A stretch of 64,000 bases of DNA from Fimbriimonadaceae bacterium (GCA_025455775.1 JALOLT010000007.1:1-64000), one strand, 5' to 3'; positions 8,084 through 16,766 are shown, counted from the first letter of the stretch. Translations and numbers: made by a program. The notes: generated by a model not told the origin, from the sequence alone.

Positions 8084-10434
8084 GGAGCCTGGCGCAGGGC
8101 TATCGCAAGGACATCCTCTGCCTTCTTTGCAAAATGGAATCTTAGTTCCTCCCTCACGCTCGAAGGAAGATCATCTAGGTCTCGCTCATTCTCAAAGGGC
8201 AGGATCACATCCCGAATGCCAACCCTGTGAGCAGCCAATACCTTCTCCCTCACCCCTCCCACTGGCAAAACCTTGCCTCTCAGGGTGATCTCTCCCGTCA
8301 TCGCGACCTCTCTTCTGACTGGCCGATTCAAGTAGGCGGAAACAAGCGCTGTGTAAATCGAGACTCCAGCGCTCGGCCCATCCTTTGGAACTGCCCCTTC
8401 AGGAACGTGAACGTGGACATCAAATCGAAATTCACCCTTTGGTCCATAGTCGTTCTGGTGGGCTCTTAGGTAAGTCATGGCAGTTAAGGCACTCTCTTTC
8501 ATCACCTCACCTAATGATCCGGTCAACCTTACGGTTGGCTGTTCGCCGTAGGGGTCTGATAAAGAAACTTCGATCGTGATGACGTCGCCTCCATATTCTG
8601 AGTAGACCATTCCCGTTGCCGCCCCGACTTCGTCTTTTGACTCCTGACTCCCCAAGCGGAAGCGAGGCCGACCGAGCATCTTCGCCAAGTCGCTTTCTTT
8701 GACCGTGATTTTCCCAGTCTGACCTTCGGCAATCAGGCGAGCTACTTTGCGGCACACAGTGGCGATTTCTCGCTCCAGAGATCTCACTCCTGCCTCTCTT
8801 GTATAGCTGCGAACGATTTGCTCCAGAGTGTTTTTCCCAAAAGCGATGTTGCTCGACTGGAGACCATGTTCAACCAATTTCTTGGGAACCAAGTAGCTCT
8901 TGGAAATGTGAAGTTTCTCCTGCTCGGTGTAGCTTGGGAACCGAATGATTTCCATCCGATCCCGAAGGGCAGGGGGGACATTTTCGATCAAGTTAGCCGT
9001 GCAAATAAACATCACATTGCTCAGATCAAAGGGAGTATCGATGTAGTGATCACTGAAGTTGGAATTCTGTTCTGGGTCAAGTGCTTCGAGCAGAGCACTC
9101 GTGGGATCCCCTCGAAAGTCCATCGACATCTTGTCGATTTCGTCCAGCATGAAGACAGGATTCTTGGTGCCGGTAAGCTTTAGTGCCTGAATGATTCGGC
9201 CTGGCATCGAGCCGATGTAGGTTCGTCGATGTCCCCTTATCTCAGCTTCATCGCGCACGCCTCCCAGGCTGACTCGGTAGAACTGACGTCCCATCGATTC
9301 AGCAATGGAGCGGCCGATAGACGTCTTTCCCACGCCAGGCGGTCCCACGAAACAGAGGATGGGGCCTCGGAGCGATTCTGTCACCTGGCGAACCGCTAGA
9401 AAGTCAAGGATCCGATCCTTCACTTGCCCTAGCCCATAGTGATCGCGGTCAAGAATCTTCGCTGCTCGCTTCACGTCGACGTCGTCACTGCTCACCTTTT
9501 GCCACGGCAAACAAGCCAACCAGTCCAGGTAGTTCCGAATCACCATGCCCTCGGGCGAGCTAGCCGGGGCTCGTTCCAGCCGCCGCAATTCGCCCATGGC
9601 TTTTTCGAGCGTATCCTCTGGCATACCAACCGCCTGAAGTTTTGCAAGATAGACTTCACCTTCTTCGCTCAGGATCTCTTCTGGCGAACCAAGTTCTGCT
9701 TGGATCACTCGCAGCTGTTCCCGAAGGTAGTATTCGCGCTGCGACTGGCCGAGTTCTCGTTCGACCTTTGATCTCACCGTTGACTGGAGATCCAGAACGT
9801 GAACCTCCTTCATCAGGAGCGGCAAAAGCTCTTCAAGGCGTTCCTTTGCCGTCACAATCTCGAGGAGTCCTTGCTTGATCACAGTTGGCAAAGGCAAATG
9901 GTGGGAGATCGTGTCTGCGACTCCCCCAGGCGACTCGATCATGGATAGCCCGTCCACCACCTCTGGCGGAACCTGGAGTCCCATTTCGACTGCCATCCGG
10001 AACTGGCTCTCACATTCTCGAGCAAGAGCTTCTTCCATATCATCGTAGAGTTCGTTCTCATATAGGGTTTCGGTCTCTGCCGTGAAATGTCCCCCTCTCA
10101 GGTTTAGCTTTATGGCCCTCGCTCTGCTGTAGCCTCTCAGGACAACCCTCATGGTCCCATCTGGCAGAGGCAGGACATGGAGAACCTCGCTCAAGGTTCC
10201 AAAGCGGTAAAGATCCGAGGCAGAGGGATCCTCGACAGTTTGATCCCGTTGTCCCAAAACCAGTGTCGCTCGGTTGCTTCTGACCGCCTGGTGAAGAGCC
10301 TTAATGGAGACTTCCCTTCCGATCAAGAGAGTTTGAATAATGCCTGGAAAGTGGACATTGTCGCGGACTGGCAAAACGGGAACCTTGCCCCCTGGCCCGG
10401 TTCTAACTTCAGATGCTGGATGAGGTTTAGCCAT
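8080..10434 (-). CDS. lon: ATP-dependent Lon protease
   Basis: 784 residues from ATG 10434, chosen because it overlaps the stop of the upstream regulator (ATGGCTAA) and has AGAGAGCGAG just before it; an in-frame start 66 bases earlier would overlap that gene much further. Order: LON substrate-binding domain (about 15-210), coiled linker, AAA+ module with Walker A GPPGVGKT at 364-371 and Walker B FMLDEIDK at 428-435, then the S16 protease domain with catalytic Ser688 (KDGPSAG) and Lys731 (GGVREK). It is the cytosolic housekeeping/heat-shock protease for misfolded and regulatory proteins, apparently co-transcribed behind a GbsR-type repressor. Confidence 0.97.
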   Translation of the reverse strand: MAKPHPASEVRTGPGGKVPVLPVRDNVHFPGIIQTLLIGREVSIKALHQAVRSNRATLVLGQRDQTVEDPSASDLYRFGTLSEVLHVLPLPDGTMRVVLRGYSRARAIKLNLRGGHFTAETETLYENELYDDMEEALARECESQFRMAVEMGLQVPPEVVDGLSMIESPGGVADTISHHLPLPTVIKQGLLEIVTAKERLEELLPLLMKEVHVLDLQSTVRSKVERELGQSQREYYLREQLRVIQAELGSPEEILSEEGEVYLAKLQAVGMPEDTLEKAMGELRRLERAPASSPEGMVIRNYLDWLACLPWQKVSSDDVDVKRAAKILDRDHYGLGQVKDRILDFLAVRQVTESLRGPILCFVGPPGVGKTSIGRSIAESMGRQFYRVSLGGVRDEAEIRGHRRTYIGSMPGRIIQALKLTGTKNPVFMLDEIDKMSMDFRGDPTSALLEALDPEQNSNFSDHYIDTPFDLSNVMFICTANLIENVPPALRDRMEIIRFPSYTEQEKLHISKSYLVPKKLVEHGLQSSNIAFGKNTLEQIVRSYTREAGVRSLEREIATVCRKVARLIAEGQTGKITVKESDLAKMLGRPRFRLGSQESKDEVGAATGMVYSEYGGDVITIEVSLSDPYGEQPTVRLTGSLGEVMKESALTAMTYLRAHQNDYGPKGEFRFDVHVHVPEGAVPKDGPSAGVSIYTALVSAYLNRPVRREVAMTGEITLRGKVLPVGGVREKVLAAHRVGIRDVILPFENERDLDDLPSSVREELRFHFAKKAEDVLAIALRQAP

Positions 10435-10999
10435 TCTCGCTCTCTTCTCTTTCGCCGACATAAAAACGGAGTGTCTCTCGAACCGAGGCATCGGACTCAA
10501 AGATCTTTTGGTAGATTTTATCCACCACTGCGAAGAGCTCCAAGAGGACGTTTAGTCTTTCGCGGAGAATCGCTGCCTCTTCGCTTCGATCCTCCTCTGG
10601 CACCATCGCCAGGCAATCTCGAATTGCAGCGATGGTTGGATCTATTTCGCGCCTCTTTCGCTCTCTCACCACACGGGCGAACATCGTGAGGATGTCGCTA
10701 TTGCACTCATATGTGTCTTTGCGGTCCCCTGGGAGTCTGGTTCGCTCCACCAGACCCCAATCCATCAAGTCTCTCAGGTTCATCGAGGCATTCCCTCGAC
10801 TGATATGGAGTCGCTCGATCATCTGATCCACTGTATGGGCATCTCCTGTAACCAAGAGGAGAGCGTGGATCTGGGCCATCGTTCGGTTGATTCCCCAACT
10901 CGAGCTCATTCTGCCCCATTCCAGGACGAAGCGATCCTGGGCCGCGTTTATCGCTGGGCTTGGGGACTGGCCCATCTCATCGTTCGGCATCCTCTCCAT
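10427..10999 (-). CDS. GbsR/MarR-family winged-helix transcriptional regulator
   Basis: About 190 residues with the COG1510 pattern: WGINRTMAQIHALLLV at the start of the winged helix, recognition helix ISRGNASMNLRDLMDWGLV, wing ERTRLPGDRKDTYE, and a C-terminal dimerising helical region. Members repress osmolyte-choline genes (GbsR) or membrane-lipid/transport genes, and the effector cannot be predicted. Start codon is uncertain: ATG 10999 is used; TTG at 11008 and ATG at 10990 are in frame. It overlaps lon by eight bases, so autoregulation would also touch lon. Confidence 0.85.
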   Translation of the reverse strand: MERMPNDEMGQSPSPAINAAQDRFVLEWGRMSSSWGINRTMAQIHALLLVTGDAHTVDQMIERLHISRGNASMNLRDLMDWGLVERTRLPGDRKDTYECNSDILTMFARVVRERKRREIDPTIAAIRDCLAMVPEEDRSEEAAILRERLNVLLELFAVVDKIYQKIFESDASVRETLRFYVGEREESENG

Positions 11000-11097
11000 T
11001 TTACGCAAGCCGGGGGAGTGAGTGGAGAAAAGATAAAAAACTAGGACACAACAGCCTCAATCTCAATGTTATATGAACCGATGATTAGGAAGAAGCA

Positions 11098-11754
11098 ATG
11101 GCACGAATAAACCCGCGAGACTTTGTGGGAACCAGAGCCCGTTTTCAGCGGCTTCGGGATGCGAAAATCTTCAATGGTTGGATCGAAAACTTTTTCGGCT
11201 CAAAACTTGATGTGGTCACCACGACTGAAACTCCGGTTTTGGTAGGTGACGAGTTTCGCTTCGAAGGCTTTGGTCACCATATTTCGGTTGTTTTTCAAGC
11301 CAAGTTAGAAGGGGTGGGCACATTCGACATGGCATCAGGCGGTATTTTGACCGCAATCGAAGGCTCCAATGCCAAGATGATCGATGCGAGTCGGGTCACC
11401 CTCAACTTGGCTGTTACGAGTCCAATCCGTTATGCTGCCTCATCTGAGTCTGTCCGCATGATGGTGAACGATATCTTTTCACGCATCCTCGTCCATGGGA
11501 GCGAAATCGAGGGATTTACGGTTGATGTCGCACCAAACGGGGCAGGCCTCGTCACCAGCGGCAAAGTCGAACCAGGGGAGACAGTGATTGTGATCATCGA
11601 CACAAACTTAGGCCCCGTCAAAGCCCAGGCTATTGTCCGTTACTGTAGACCAGACAAAGAACGTTCCGGCTATTACCGGGTCGGCCTAATGTTCGTCGAT
11701 ATGGGACGCATCGAGCGCCCCAGGTGGGAAAGGTTCCTACGCGAACTAAACTAG
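11098..11754 (+). CDS. PilZ-like domain protein (degenerate c-di-GMP site)
   Basis: 218 residues, cytoplasmic. The N-terminal half (about 1-115) is beta-rich and resembles the partner domain of YcgR-like proteins. The C-terminal half looks like a PilZ barrel: FTVDVAPNGAGLVTSGKVEPGETVIVII, then AIVRYCR and YYRVGLMFVDM. The DxSxxG motif is altered to DVAPNG and no clean RxxxR is seen, so c-di-GMP binding is doubtful. AGGAAG lies just before ATG 11098. It converges on the ferredoxin gene with a nine-base gap. Confidence 0.7.
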   Translation: MARINPRDFVGTRARFQRLRDAKIFNGWIENFFGSKLDVVTTTETPVLVGDEFRFEGFGHHISVVFQAKLEGVGTFDMASGGILTAIEGSNAKMIDASRVTLNLAVTSPIRYAASSESVRMMVNDIFSRILVHGSEIEGFTVDVAPNGAGLVTSGKVEPGETVIVIIDTNLGPVKAQAIVRYCRPDKERSGYYRVGLMFVDMGRIERPRWERFLRELN

Positions 11755-11763
11755 CGAAACCGA

Positions 11764-12012
11764 TCACTCACTTGCTTTCAGGCGGCCCTCGATTGCGTTT
11801 CTCTCGATAAAGCTCTTCCAGTTTGCCGGCACATCTGTGTCAACAAAGATTGCACTCACTGGGCACTCAGGTTCACACAGACCACAGTCGATACACTCAT
11901 CGGGATTGATGACGACCATATCGCCCGATTCATAGATGCAGTCCACCGGACAAACGGACATGCAGGACTTGTCTTTAACTCCAATGCAAGGCTCAGTCAC
12001 AACGTAGGGCAT
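11764..12012 (-). CDS. fdxA: 7Fe ferredoxin ([3Fe-4S][4Fe-4S])
   Basis: 82 residues. The cysteine pattern C9, C17, C21, C25, C40, C43, C46, C50 matches Azotobacter/Thermus-type seven-iron ferredoxins: C9/C17/C50 for the 3Fe cluster, C21/C40/C43/C46 for the 4Fe cluster, C25 free. It is a small cytosolic electron carrier; the partner is unknown. Preceded by its own TATAAT and a hairpin-containing leader of about 40 bases. Confidence 0.95.
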   Translation of the reverse strand: MPYVVTEPCIGVKDKSCMSVCPVDCIYESGDMVVINPDECIDCGLCEPECPVSAIFVDTDVPANWKSFIERNAIEGRLKASE

Positions 12013-12060
12013 AGGTTTTCTCTTTTAGTGGACAAGTCAGCCGAGGCTGATCTGTCCCTT

Positions 12061-12066
12061 ATTATA
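12061..12066 (-). promoter_or_regulatory. -10 box for the ferredoxin gene
   Basis: Minus-strand TATAAT directly downstream of the TetR-gene terminator. Between it and the ATG at 12012 lies an imperfect hairpin (12030-12057, GGACA..GTCAGCC / GGCTGAT..TGTCC) that would form in the mRNA leader. No good -35 hexamer is visible. Confidence 0.5.
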
Positions 12067-12071
12067 GACGC

Positions 12072-12115
12072 AAAAAGGGCCAGCCTGTTAGCACTTAGGG
12101 TGCATCGGGCTGACC
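12072..12115 (-). terminator. Intrinsic terminator of the TetR gene
   Basis: Read on the minus strand, GGTCAGCC pairs with GGCTGGCC (7 Watson-Crick pairs plus one mismatch) across a 22-base loop and is followed at once by CTTTTTG. It lies about 45 bases past the TetR stop. Confidence 0.65.
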
Positions 12116-12159
12116 TTAAAATCAGTCTTTCAGAGATTTGGTCTTTGCGTTAAGCGAGA

Positions 12160-12777
12160 CTACGAGGAAGCATTGATGCGCGATTTGCTCGCCGTCATAA
12201 ACCAGCTGACGATCCAATTCGCCATCTTGCCATTCACGCGAGTTCCCAGCCTCACAGAGGCATAGTTCGGGTGACTGTACATAACGCAATGCAGGAAGAA
12301 TTGCGCTGCTTCCACCGGATCGATTTGCTGCATGAGTCCTTCTGCCTGACCCCGGGAGATCACCTGGCGCAGAGGCTCCAAAATTGCCGTCTCGATTGCG
12401 TCTCGGATCTCATCCCGCTTGGTCTGGCTCTTCAAAGAACGAAGATCTCGGGTGACCTGGAGCAAATCAACCGTCGCCCCAGCCAAAATTCCGTTGACAA
12501 TTCCCACCAGAGTTTCATGAACCGTGAGGTTCTGGTTGAGCACAGCACTCACCCTAGCCCGAATCCCATCAATGGTTAAGAGGGCCCAGCTGACATAGAG
12601 GCCTTCTTTATCCTGGTAGTGATGATAAAGACTCGGAGCTTTGAGGTCGCTCATTTCGAGCAACTCTGCAACACTAACATCATCGATTCCGCCCTGGGCA
12701 AAGAGGGTCGATGCTGCAATCATGAGCCTTTCGCGTCCGTCGGGTCTCCTTCCATTGACTGATTCAAAACGTTTCAC
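12160..12777 (-). CDS. TetR/AcrR-family transcriptional regulator
   Basis: 205 residues from GTG. The N-terminal TetR HTH spans about 15-60 (RERLMIAASTLFAQGGIDDVS, then recognition segment DLKAPSLYHHYQDKEGLY), followed by an all-helical ligand domain. The target is unknown; the nearest divergent gene is the Fe-S carrier at 12972, with 194 bases between them. That gap contains the A/T-rich near-dyad TATTTAAAGTA around 12850 that could be an operator, but this is not testable by eye. Confidence 0.9.
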   Translation of the reverse strand: MKRFESVNGRRPDGRERLMIAASTLFAQGGIDDVSVAELLEMSDLKAPSLYHHYQDKEGLYVSWALLTIDGIRARVSAVLNQNLTVHETLVGIVNGILAGATVDLLQVTRDLRSLKSQTKRDEIRDAIETAILEPLRQVISRGQAEGLMQQIDPVEAAQFFLHCVMYSHPNYASVRLGTRVNGKMANWIVSWFMTASKSRINASS

Positions 12778-12971
12778 AACGGTGTGTACGAGACTTACAG
12801 GAACAAAGTGCCAACCGCTGTAAAGATTCTGTGACTATTGGCGTAGTATTTAAAGTACAGGTTGAAATGTTAGGGCGACAAATGGCCTTGCGGACTCAAC
12901 GCGTTTGAGGTGGCCTGTGGCAGAATAAGAAAGAGGTTTCCCCTCACCCTGTGTAGAGAGATCACGAAAAC

Positions 12972-13343
12972 ATGGCAATCACATTGACAGAAAGAGCAGC
13001 GTGCGAGCTCAAAGAGCTCATGGTTAGCCAAGAAAAAGTCGGAGCGGCCCTCCGAGTTTGGGTTGCAGGCGGGGGATGCTCTGGCCTCTCCTACGGCATG
13101 GCACTCGACGATGGCGACATGGAAGACGGAGATAACCTCTTCGAACAAGATGGTCTCAAAATCTATATTGACGGCATGAGCCTGCAATATATGGACGGCT
13201 CCACTGTGGACTATCTTGACGACATGATGGGTGGCGGTTTCAAAATCGAAAACCCCATGGCAACCAGTAGCTGCGGCTGCGGCTCATCCTTCAAGACAGA
13301 GGGATCAGGTGGATGTGGATCAGGAGGATGCTGCTCCAAGTAA
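12972..13343 (+). CDS. A-type iron-sulfur carrier (HesB/IscA/ErpA family) with Cys-rich tail
   Basis: 123 residues. The three conserved ligand cysteines are C36 (GGGCSGLSYGM) and C101/C103 (SSCGCGSSF). The family normally ends within a few residues of CGCGxSF. Here a Gly/Cys-rich tail adds C115, C120 and C121 (GGCGSGGCCSK). Such proteins hand [2Fe-2S]/[4Fe-4S] clusters to apo-enzymes; this genome segment encodes several clients (NadA, MiaB, ferredoxin). GAGAG lies about 12 bases before ATG. Confidence 0.93.
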   Translation: MAITLTERAACELKELMVSQEKVGAALRVWVAGGGCSGLSYGMALDDGDMEDGDNLFEQDGLKIYIDGMSLQYMDGSTVDYLDDMMGGGFKIENPMATSSCGCGSSFKTEGSGGCGSGGCCSK

Positions 13344-13375
13344 GCAGCGAAGAGTAGGAAGCCTCTTCAACTAAA

Positions 13376-13410
13376 AGAGCCACCTCAGCACTGAGATGGC
13401 TCTCTTTTTT
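13376..13410 (+). terminator. Intrinsic terminator after the Fe-S carrier gene
   Basis: AGAGCCA (13376-13382) pairs with TGGCTCT (13397-13403), extended by TCAG/CTGA, and is followed by CTTTTTTTT. This is a textbook rho-independent terminator 33 bases after the stop. Confidence 0.88.
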
Positions 13411-13479
13411 TTAGAAGAAACTAAGATGCCTCCACCTGGGTACAGCGGTGCTGAGGCAGGAAGGGCCTTCCAGGATTTC

Positions 13480-13851
13480 TCAATTCACGAGCATTTCGCC
13501 CTGCAGCTTGAACACACCGTGAACATACTCCACCCACTCGATACGCTCGACCGCAGTCTGGGGCACAAAGCGAAAACCGGTTGAAAAGAGATCACTGTCT
13601 TCGATCGGAGTCGAATAACGAACTTCAGCATTGATCGTAACAGGCTGATTGTTCCCGCGGCCTATCGTCATCTTAAAGGCCTCACCCTGCTGAAACTGAT
13701 AACGCGATCTGATCTGCAGGCCCCCCAGGCTAATATCCACGACCACCGACCGAACGCTCTCTTCGACGTCTGGCTTGGCAATGATCGCGTAATCCAGGAG
13801 TTCAAACCTGGCATGTCTTCGACGATCACTGTAATCAGGCTGGTTGCTCAT
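13480..13851 (-). CDS. PilZ domain c-di-GMP-binding protein
   Basis: 123 residues, a single PilZ domain. Both binding motifs are intact: RRRHAR (residues 10-15) and DISLGGLQI (about 39-47). It is therefore a credible c-di-GMP receptor, in contrast to the degenerate copy at 11098. It lies 75 bases downstream of the HD-GYP gene on the same strand, so the putative c-di-GMP hydrolase and effector are probably co-expressed. The output partner is not evident. Confidence 0.88.
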   Translation of the reverse strand: MSNQPDYSDRRRHARFELLDYAIIAKPDVEESVRSVVVDISLGGLQIRSRYQFQQGEAFKMTIGRGNNQPVTINAEVRYSTPIEDSDLFSTGFRFVPQTAVERIEWVEYVHGVFKLQGEMLVN

Positions 13852-13926
13852 GTGCTTTGCTCACAGAGGGGCTCTCTTGGTGAATCCCTCCTTATAGTTT
13901 TCGGCATTCAATACCAAATCGTTAGG

Positions 13927-16119
13927 CTAAGCCGCAGCATCATTCACTTGATTTTGAGGAATCACGCCTTTATCAGCGATCACATGGCAAAAAACAGCAA
14001 AGAGCTGGTCATCAATTTCACCTGCGTCCGAGAGTCCCTGCATGATTCCCAAAACCTTGCTGATCTCCATTCCAGCGCGATAGGCCCTGGTGGAAGTCAT
14101 CGCATCAAAGATGTCAGCGATTGTCGAAACCCGAACCAAGTAGGGAATCTCGTCCCCTTTTAGCTTGTCAGGGTAACCAGTACCGGTCAACTTTTCGTGA
14201 TGCCAACGCACGATCGGAATGCACTCACGGAAGATGGGGATCGACTCGATAATCTTCACCCCAAAGACTGGGTGCATTTTGATTTGGTCAAATTCTTCGT
14301 CAGTCAGCTTGCCCGGCTTGGTCAAGATGGCGTCAGGCGTACCGATCTTTCCAACATCATGGACCAGACACCCCAACTCCAGGACTCTCAGATCGTAGCT
14401 TCCGAGCCCGACTGCCTCACCCAGCCAAAGACTGTACTGCATCACCCGCTCCGAGTGACCAGCCGTATAGGGATCTTTTGCTTCGACCGCCCTTACGAGG
14501 GACCGGACGACGTTTTCGAGATTTGCTTCAAGCTCGCTCAAGGCTGAACTCAAGAGCTCGTTTTTGGTCTGAACCTCGGCAAAAGTGCGCTGGAGCGCCT
14601 CTCGCGCCTCTGCCATCGGCGTTACGTCAAGCGTGAACCCAAGAACCTGCTCGCAGGTGCCATCGGCAGCCAAAATCGGAACTCCCCGAGATTCCATGTG
14701 AATGGTACGACCCATCGCATTCACCCTGCGGTACTCCAGTCGAAACGGCTTTGCCTCGTCGGTGGCTTCCTGCAAAGTTTCGAGCATTCGCCCCGCATCA
14801 TCGGCATGAAGCAGACCATCTATCTGGAGCTCCTCAGAGTCATCGTGCTTCCAATCGATCTGCGACTTTAACTCGCGATTAGCAAAGACAAACTTGCCTT
14901 CGCGGAACATGAAAAGGCCAACAGGCATCGACTCCACCACATGACGGTAGATCGCTCTTGCCTCCTGGTGTTGGCTTTGGTATCGATTGAGCTTGTGGTT
15001 TTGACTGGCCGCGTAGCGCAAAATGATTCCAGAGGCACCAGCCAGAAGCAGAGCGATCATGAAAACCCTGCTCATCCGCGTCCAACCTTCAGAAGCCTCT
15101 TGATTTAGAATTGCTACTTGGCCGAAAAGCAGGTCTGTTTGCTCATCCGCAAATTCGACCACCTGCTCCATGTCTTTAGGCTCATGAGTGGCTTGCAAAA
15201 GCCGCAGTTTATCAATCGACTCACTGGTGGTCAGACCAGCAAAAATGACCTCCCCCTCCTTATTGAAGACTTCTCCCCGTTTCCCGTGCTTAAGAAGATA
15301 AACAGCCTCATGAAGCTTTCGATATTCCTGCAATTGGAGGCCCACTTGCTTCTGTTGCTGTGAGATTCGGAAAGTATCCAGGGCCGCTAAAGTACCGTCG
15401 GTCAAAACGAGCAAAGTTGCTGCGAAGAGGAAGATCTCCGCTAAGGGACGGGTCAGGCCTTGCTCACCCAGAGATTCTGGATCACTGGAATTGATGAGAC
15501 TGGCAACCAGCCAGGCAAGGCCAACCGCAAACATGACGCCTGCCACAAGAAACGTCACCAAGATCAAGTGGTTCTCTTCAAGACCTGGAATCAGCTTTGC
15601 CGCAGAGCCCCGCACCGAGATCACGTAGCGAGACGATCCTTTCTCCCCTATTGGAGCATAGGCGAAAAAGATGCCATCGACTTCATCAATCGCAACCTCA
15701 ACATGGTTGGAACGAAAGGCCTTTTGGAGCTCCGTGCGGGGGGCATCTACCACATCAAATCGTTCGGCACCTGGCTCTCCAGAACTCAGAATCGCTCTAA
15801 TCTCCTTCCCAATCGGAGCATAAATGACGACTTCATCCAGATAACCAACGCTTTCTCGAAACTCTTCGATCTTGGCTTTGTACTTTTCCAAGGAGGGTTG
15901 GGGTGCCAAGATGGGGTCAGCAAGCTGGTCAAGCTCGCGAGAAGGAATCAGCTCACTCGCGAATTTTGCCAGCGTGACGATTCCCTGGAGGGCAGTGGCT
16001 CTGGTGCTGGACCAGTTCCGGCCGTGATAGATCGTCGTGAGAAAAACACCCATGAAGCCGAGCGACAATACGAGCAAAAGAAAAACCCCTCGCTTTGTAT
16101 TCCTTGCCCGACTACCCAT
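13927..16119 (-). CDS. Membrane PAS/HD-GYP protein, putative c-di-GMP phosphodiesterase
   Basis: 730 residues. Order: N-terminal membrane helix (about 13-33), extracytoplasmic sensor region to about 185, two or more membrane segments (186-245), a second sensor region ending in a helix near 355-375, PAS domain (about 393-505, VVESMPVGLFMFREGKFVFANRE), short coiled linker, and HD-GYP domain (about 540-725). HDVGK and HHEKLTGTGYP are present; the usual Asp in HHExxDGxGYP is Thr here. HD-GYP enzymes linearise c-di-GMP to pGpG/GMP. Neighbouring PilZ gene supports a signalling module. No GGDEF cyclase is seen in this window. Confidence 0.9.
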   Translation of the reverse strand: MGSRARNTKRGVFLLLVLSLGFMGVFLTTIYHGRNWSSTRATALQGIVTLAKFASELIPSRELDQLADPILAPQPSLEKYKAKIEEFRESVGYLDEVVIYAPIGKEIRAILSSGEPGAERFDVVDAPRTELQKAFRSNHVEVAIDEVDGIFFAYAPIGEKGSSRYVISVRGSAAKLIPGLEENHLILVTFLVAGVMFAVGLAWLVASLINSSDPESLGEQGLTRPLAEIFLFAATLLVLTDGTLAALDTFRISQQQKQVGLQLQEYRKLHEAVYLLKHGKRGEVFNKEGEVIFAGLTTSESIDKLRLLQATHEPKDMEQVVEFADEQTDLLFGQVAILNQEASEGWTRMSRVFMIALLLAGASGIILRYAASQNHKLNRYQSQHQEARAIYRHVVESMPVGLFMFREGKFVFANRELKSQIDWKHDDSEELQIDGLLHADDAGRMLETLQEATDEAKPFRLEYRRVNAMGRTIHMESRGVPILAADGTCEQVLGFTLDVTPMAEAREALQRTFAEVQTKNELLSSALSELEANLENVVRSLVRAVEAKDPYTAGHSERVMQYSLWLGEAVGLGSYDLRVLELGCLVHDVGKIGTPDAILTKPGKLTDEEFDQIKMHPVFGVKIIESIPIFRECIPIVRWHHEKLTGTGYPDKLKGDEIPYLVRVSTIADIFDAMTSTRAYRAGMEISKVLGIMQGLSDAGEIDDQLFAVFCHVIADKGVIPQNQVNDAAA

Positions 16120-16301
16120 ATCAGAACGATCCTCATAGAATTATCGGCGGAATAGGAAGTTGTTTTAAGACCCGTTGATGCAGAAAAGTGAATTCAGTGC
16201 GAAGGCTTCTGTTTGGCAAAACCAAGAGCCACCTCGGGGGAGATTCCGTGGCTGCATGTCAACTCCCTTTGGCTCAAGAGGCTTCTCCGAGAGCCCGCCT
16301 G

Positions 16302-16478
16302 CCCCGAATTTCTACGGGGGACTTGAACTGATCCTCCGAAAGCCCCTCTCTCCCAGTACTTTTACGGAGGAGAGATTATGACTTCCTGAAGCTCCTCTCT
16401 CCCAATATTTTTACTGAGAGAGGGGTGGTGACCTCCTTAAATCCCCTCTCCCCCAGTATTTTTACTGGGGGAGAGGGG
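16302..16478. repeat. Tandem array of GC-rich palindromes (AGTA-TTTT-TACT family)
   Basis: Four imperfect hairpin units stand at 16302-16320, 16343-16375, 16392-16425 and 16443-16478, about 44-51 bases apart. The last is perfect: a 16-bp stem CCCCTCTCCCCCAGTA / TACTGGGGGAGAGGGG with a TTTT loop. The linkers are also alike (GACTTGAACTGATCCTCCGAAAG, GACTTCCTGAAG, GACCTCCTTAAAT, in order, shortened), so the whole 50-base unit was duplicated. The region 16156-16817 otherwise holds no convincing gene. Confidence 0.8.
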
Positions 16479-16617
16479 TAGGGGTGAGGGGGAACTCGGC
16501 GAAGCCGAGGTCAAGAAAAGGGAGACTTTTGAGTCTAAGTCGGCAGTTTGTCTTGAGGGAATCACTGACCTGACTTCCGAACTCCCTTTCCGCCAAACCA
16601 GCACCCCATCCCTAAAT

Positions 16618-16643
16618 CCCTTCCCCCCCGGAAGAGGGAAGGG
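16618..16643. repeat. Divergent member of the palindrome array
   Basis: CCCTTCCC.../...GGGAAGGG hairpin preceded by CTAAAT, resembling the TTAAAT before the perfect unit at 16443. A half-unit with the same CTAAATCCCTTCCCC lead occurs at about 16707-16721. These look like eroded copies of the array just upstream. Confidence 0.55.
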
Positions 16644-16732
16644 ACTTCTCCTGAATCCCATGCCAATAAACTAGGCCCCCTCCCCGCCAAGTCGGGGCAG
16701 GCATCCCTAAATCCCTTCCCCTCGGAACGAAA

Positions 16733-16766
16733 CATGAGGCTGTCTCAGTGATGAGACAGCCTCATG
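16733..16766 (-). terminator. Strong hairpin terminator of the 16818-18305 gene
   Basis: A perfect 15-bp stem CATGAGGCTGTCTCA / TGAGACAGCCTCATG with a four-base loop lies 51 bases after the stop. On the minus strand it is followed by TTTCGTTCC, a weak U-tract. Confidence 0.7.

Noticed and set aside
12840-12870. TetR operator in the gap before the Fe-S carrier gene
   Set aside because: The TATTTAAAGTA stretch is only a partial dyad; not enough to call a site.
16302-16478. CRISPR array
   Set aside because: Spacing is regular, but the units are long palindromes that decay along the array, the spacers are related to each other and shorter than the repeats, and no cas gene is present.
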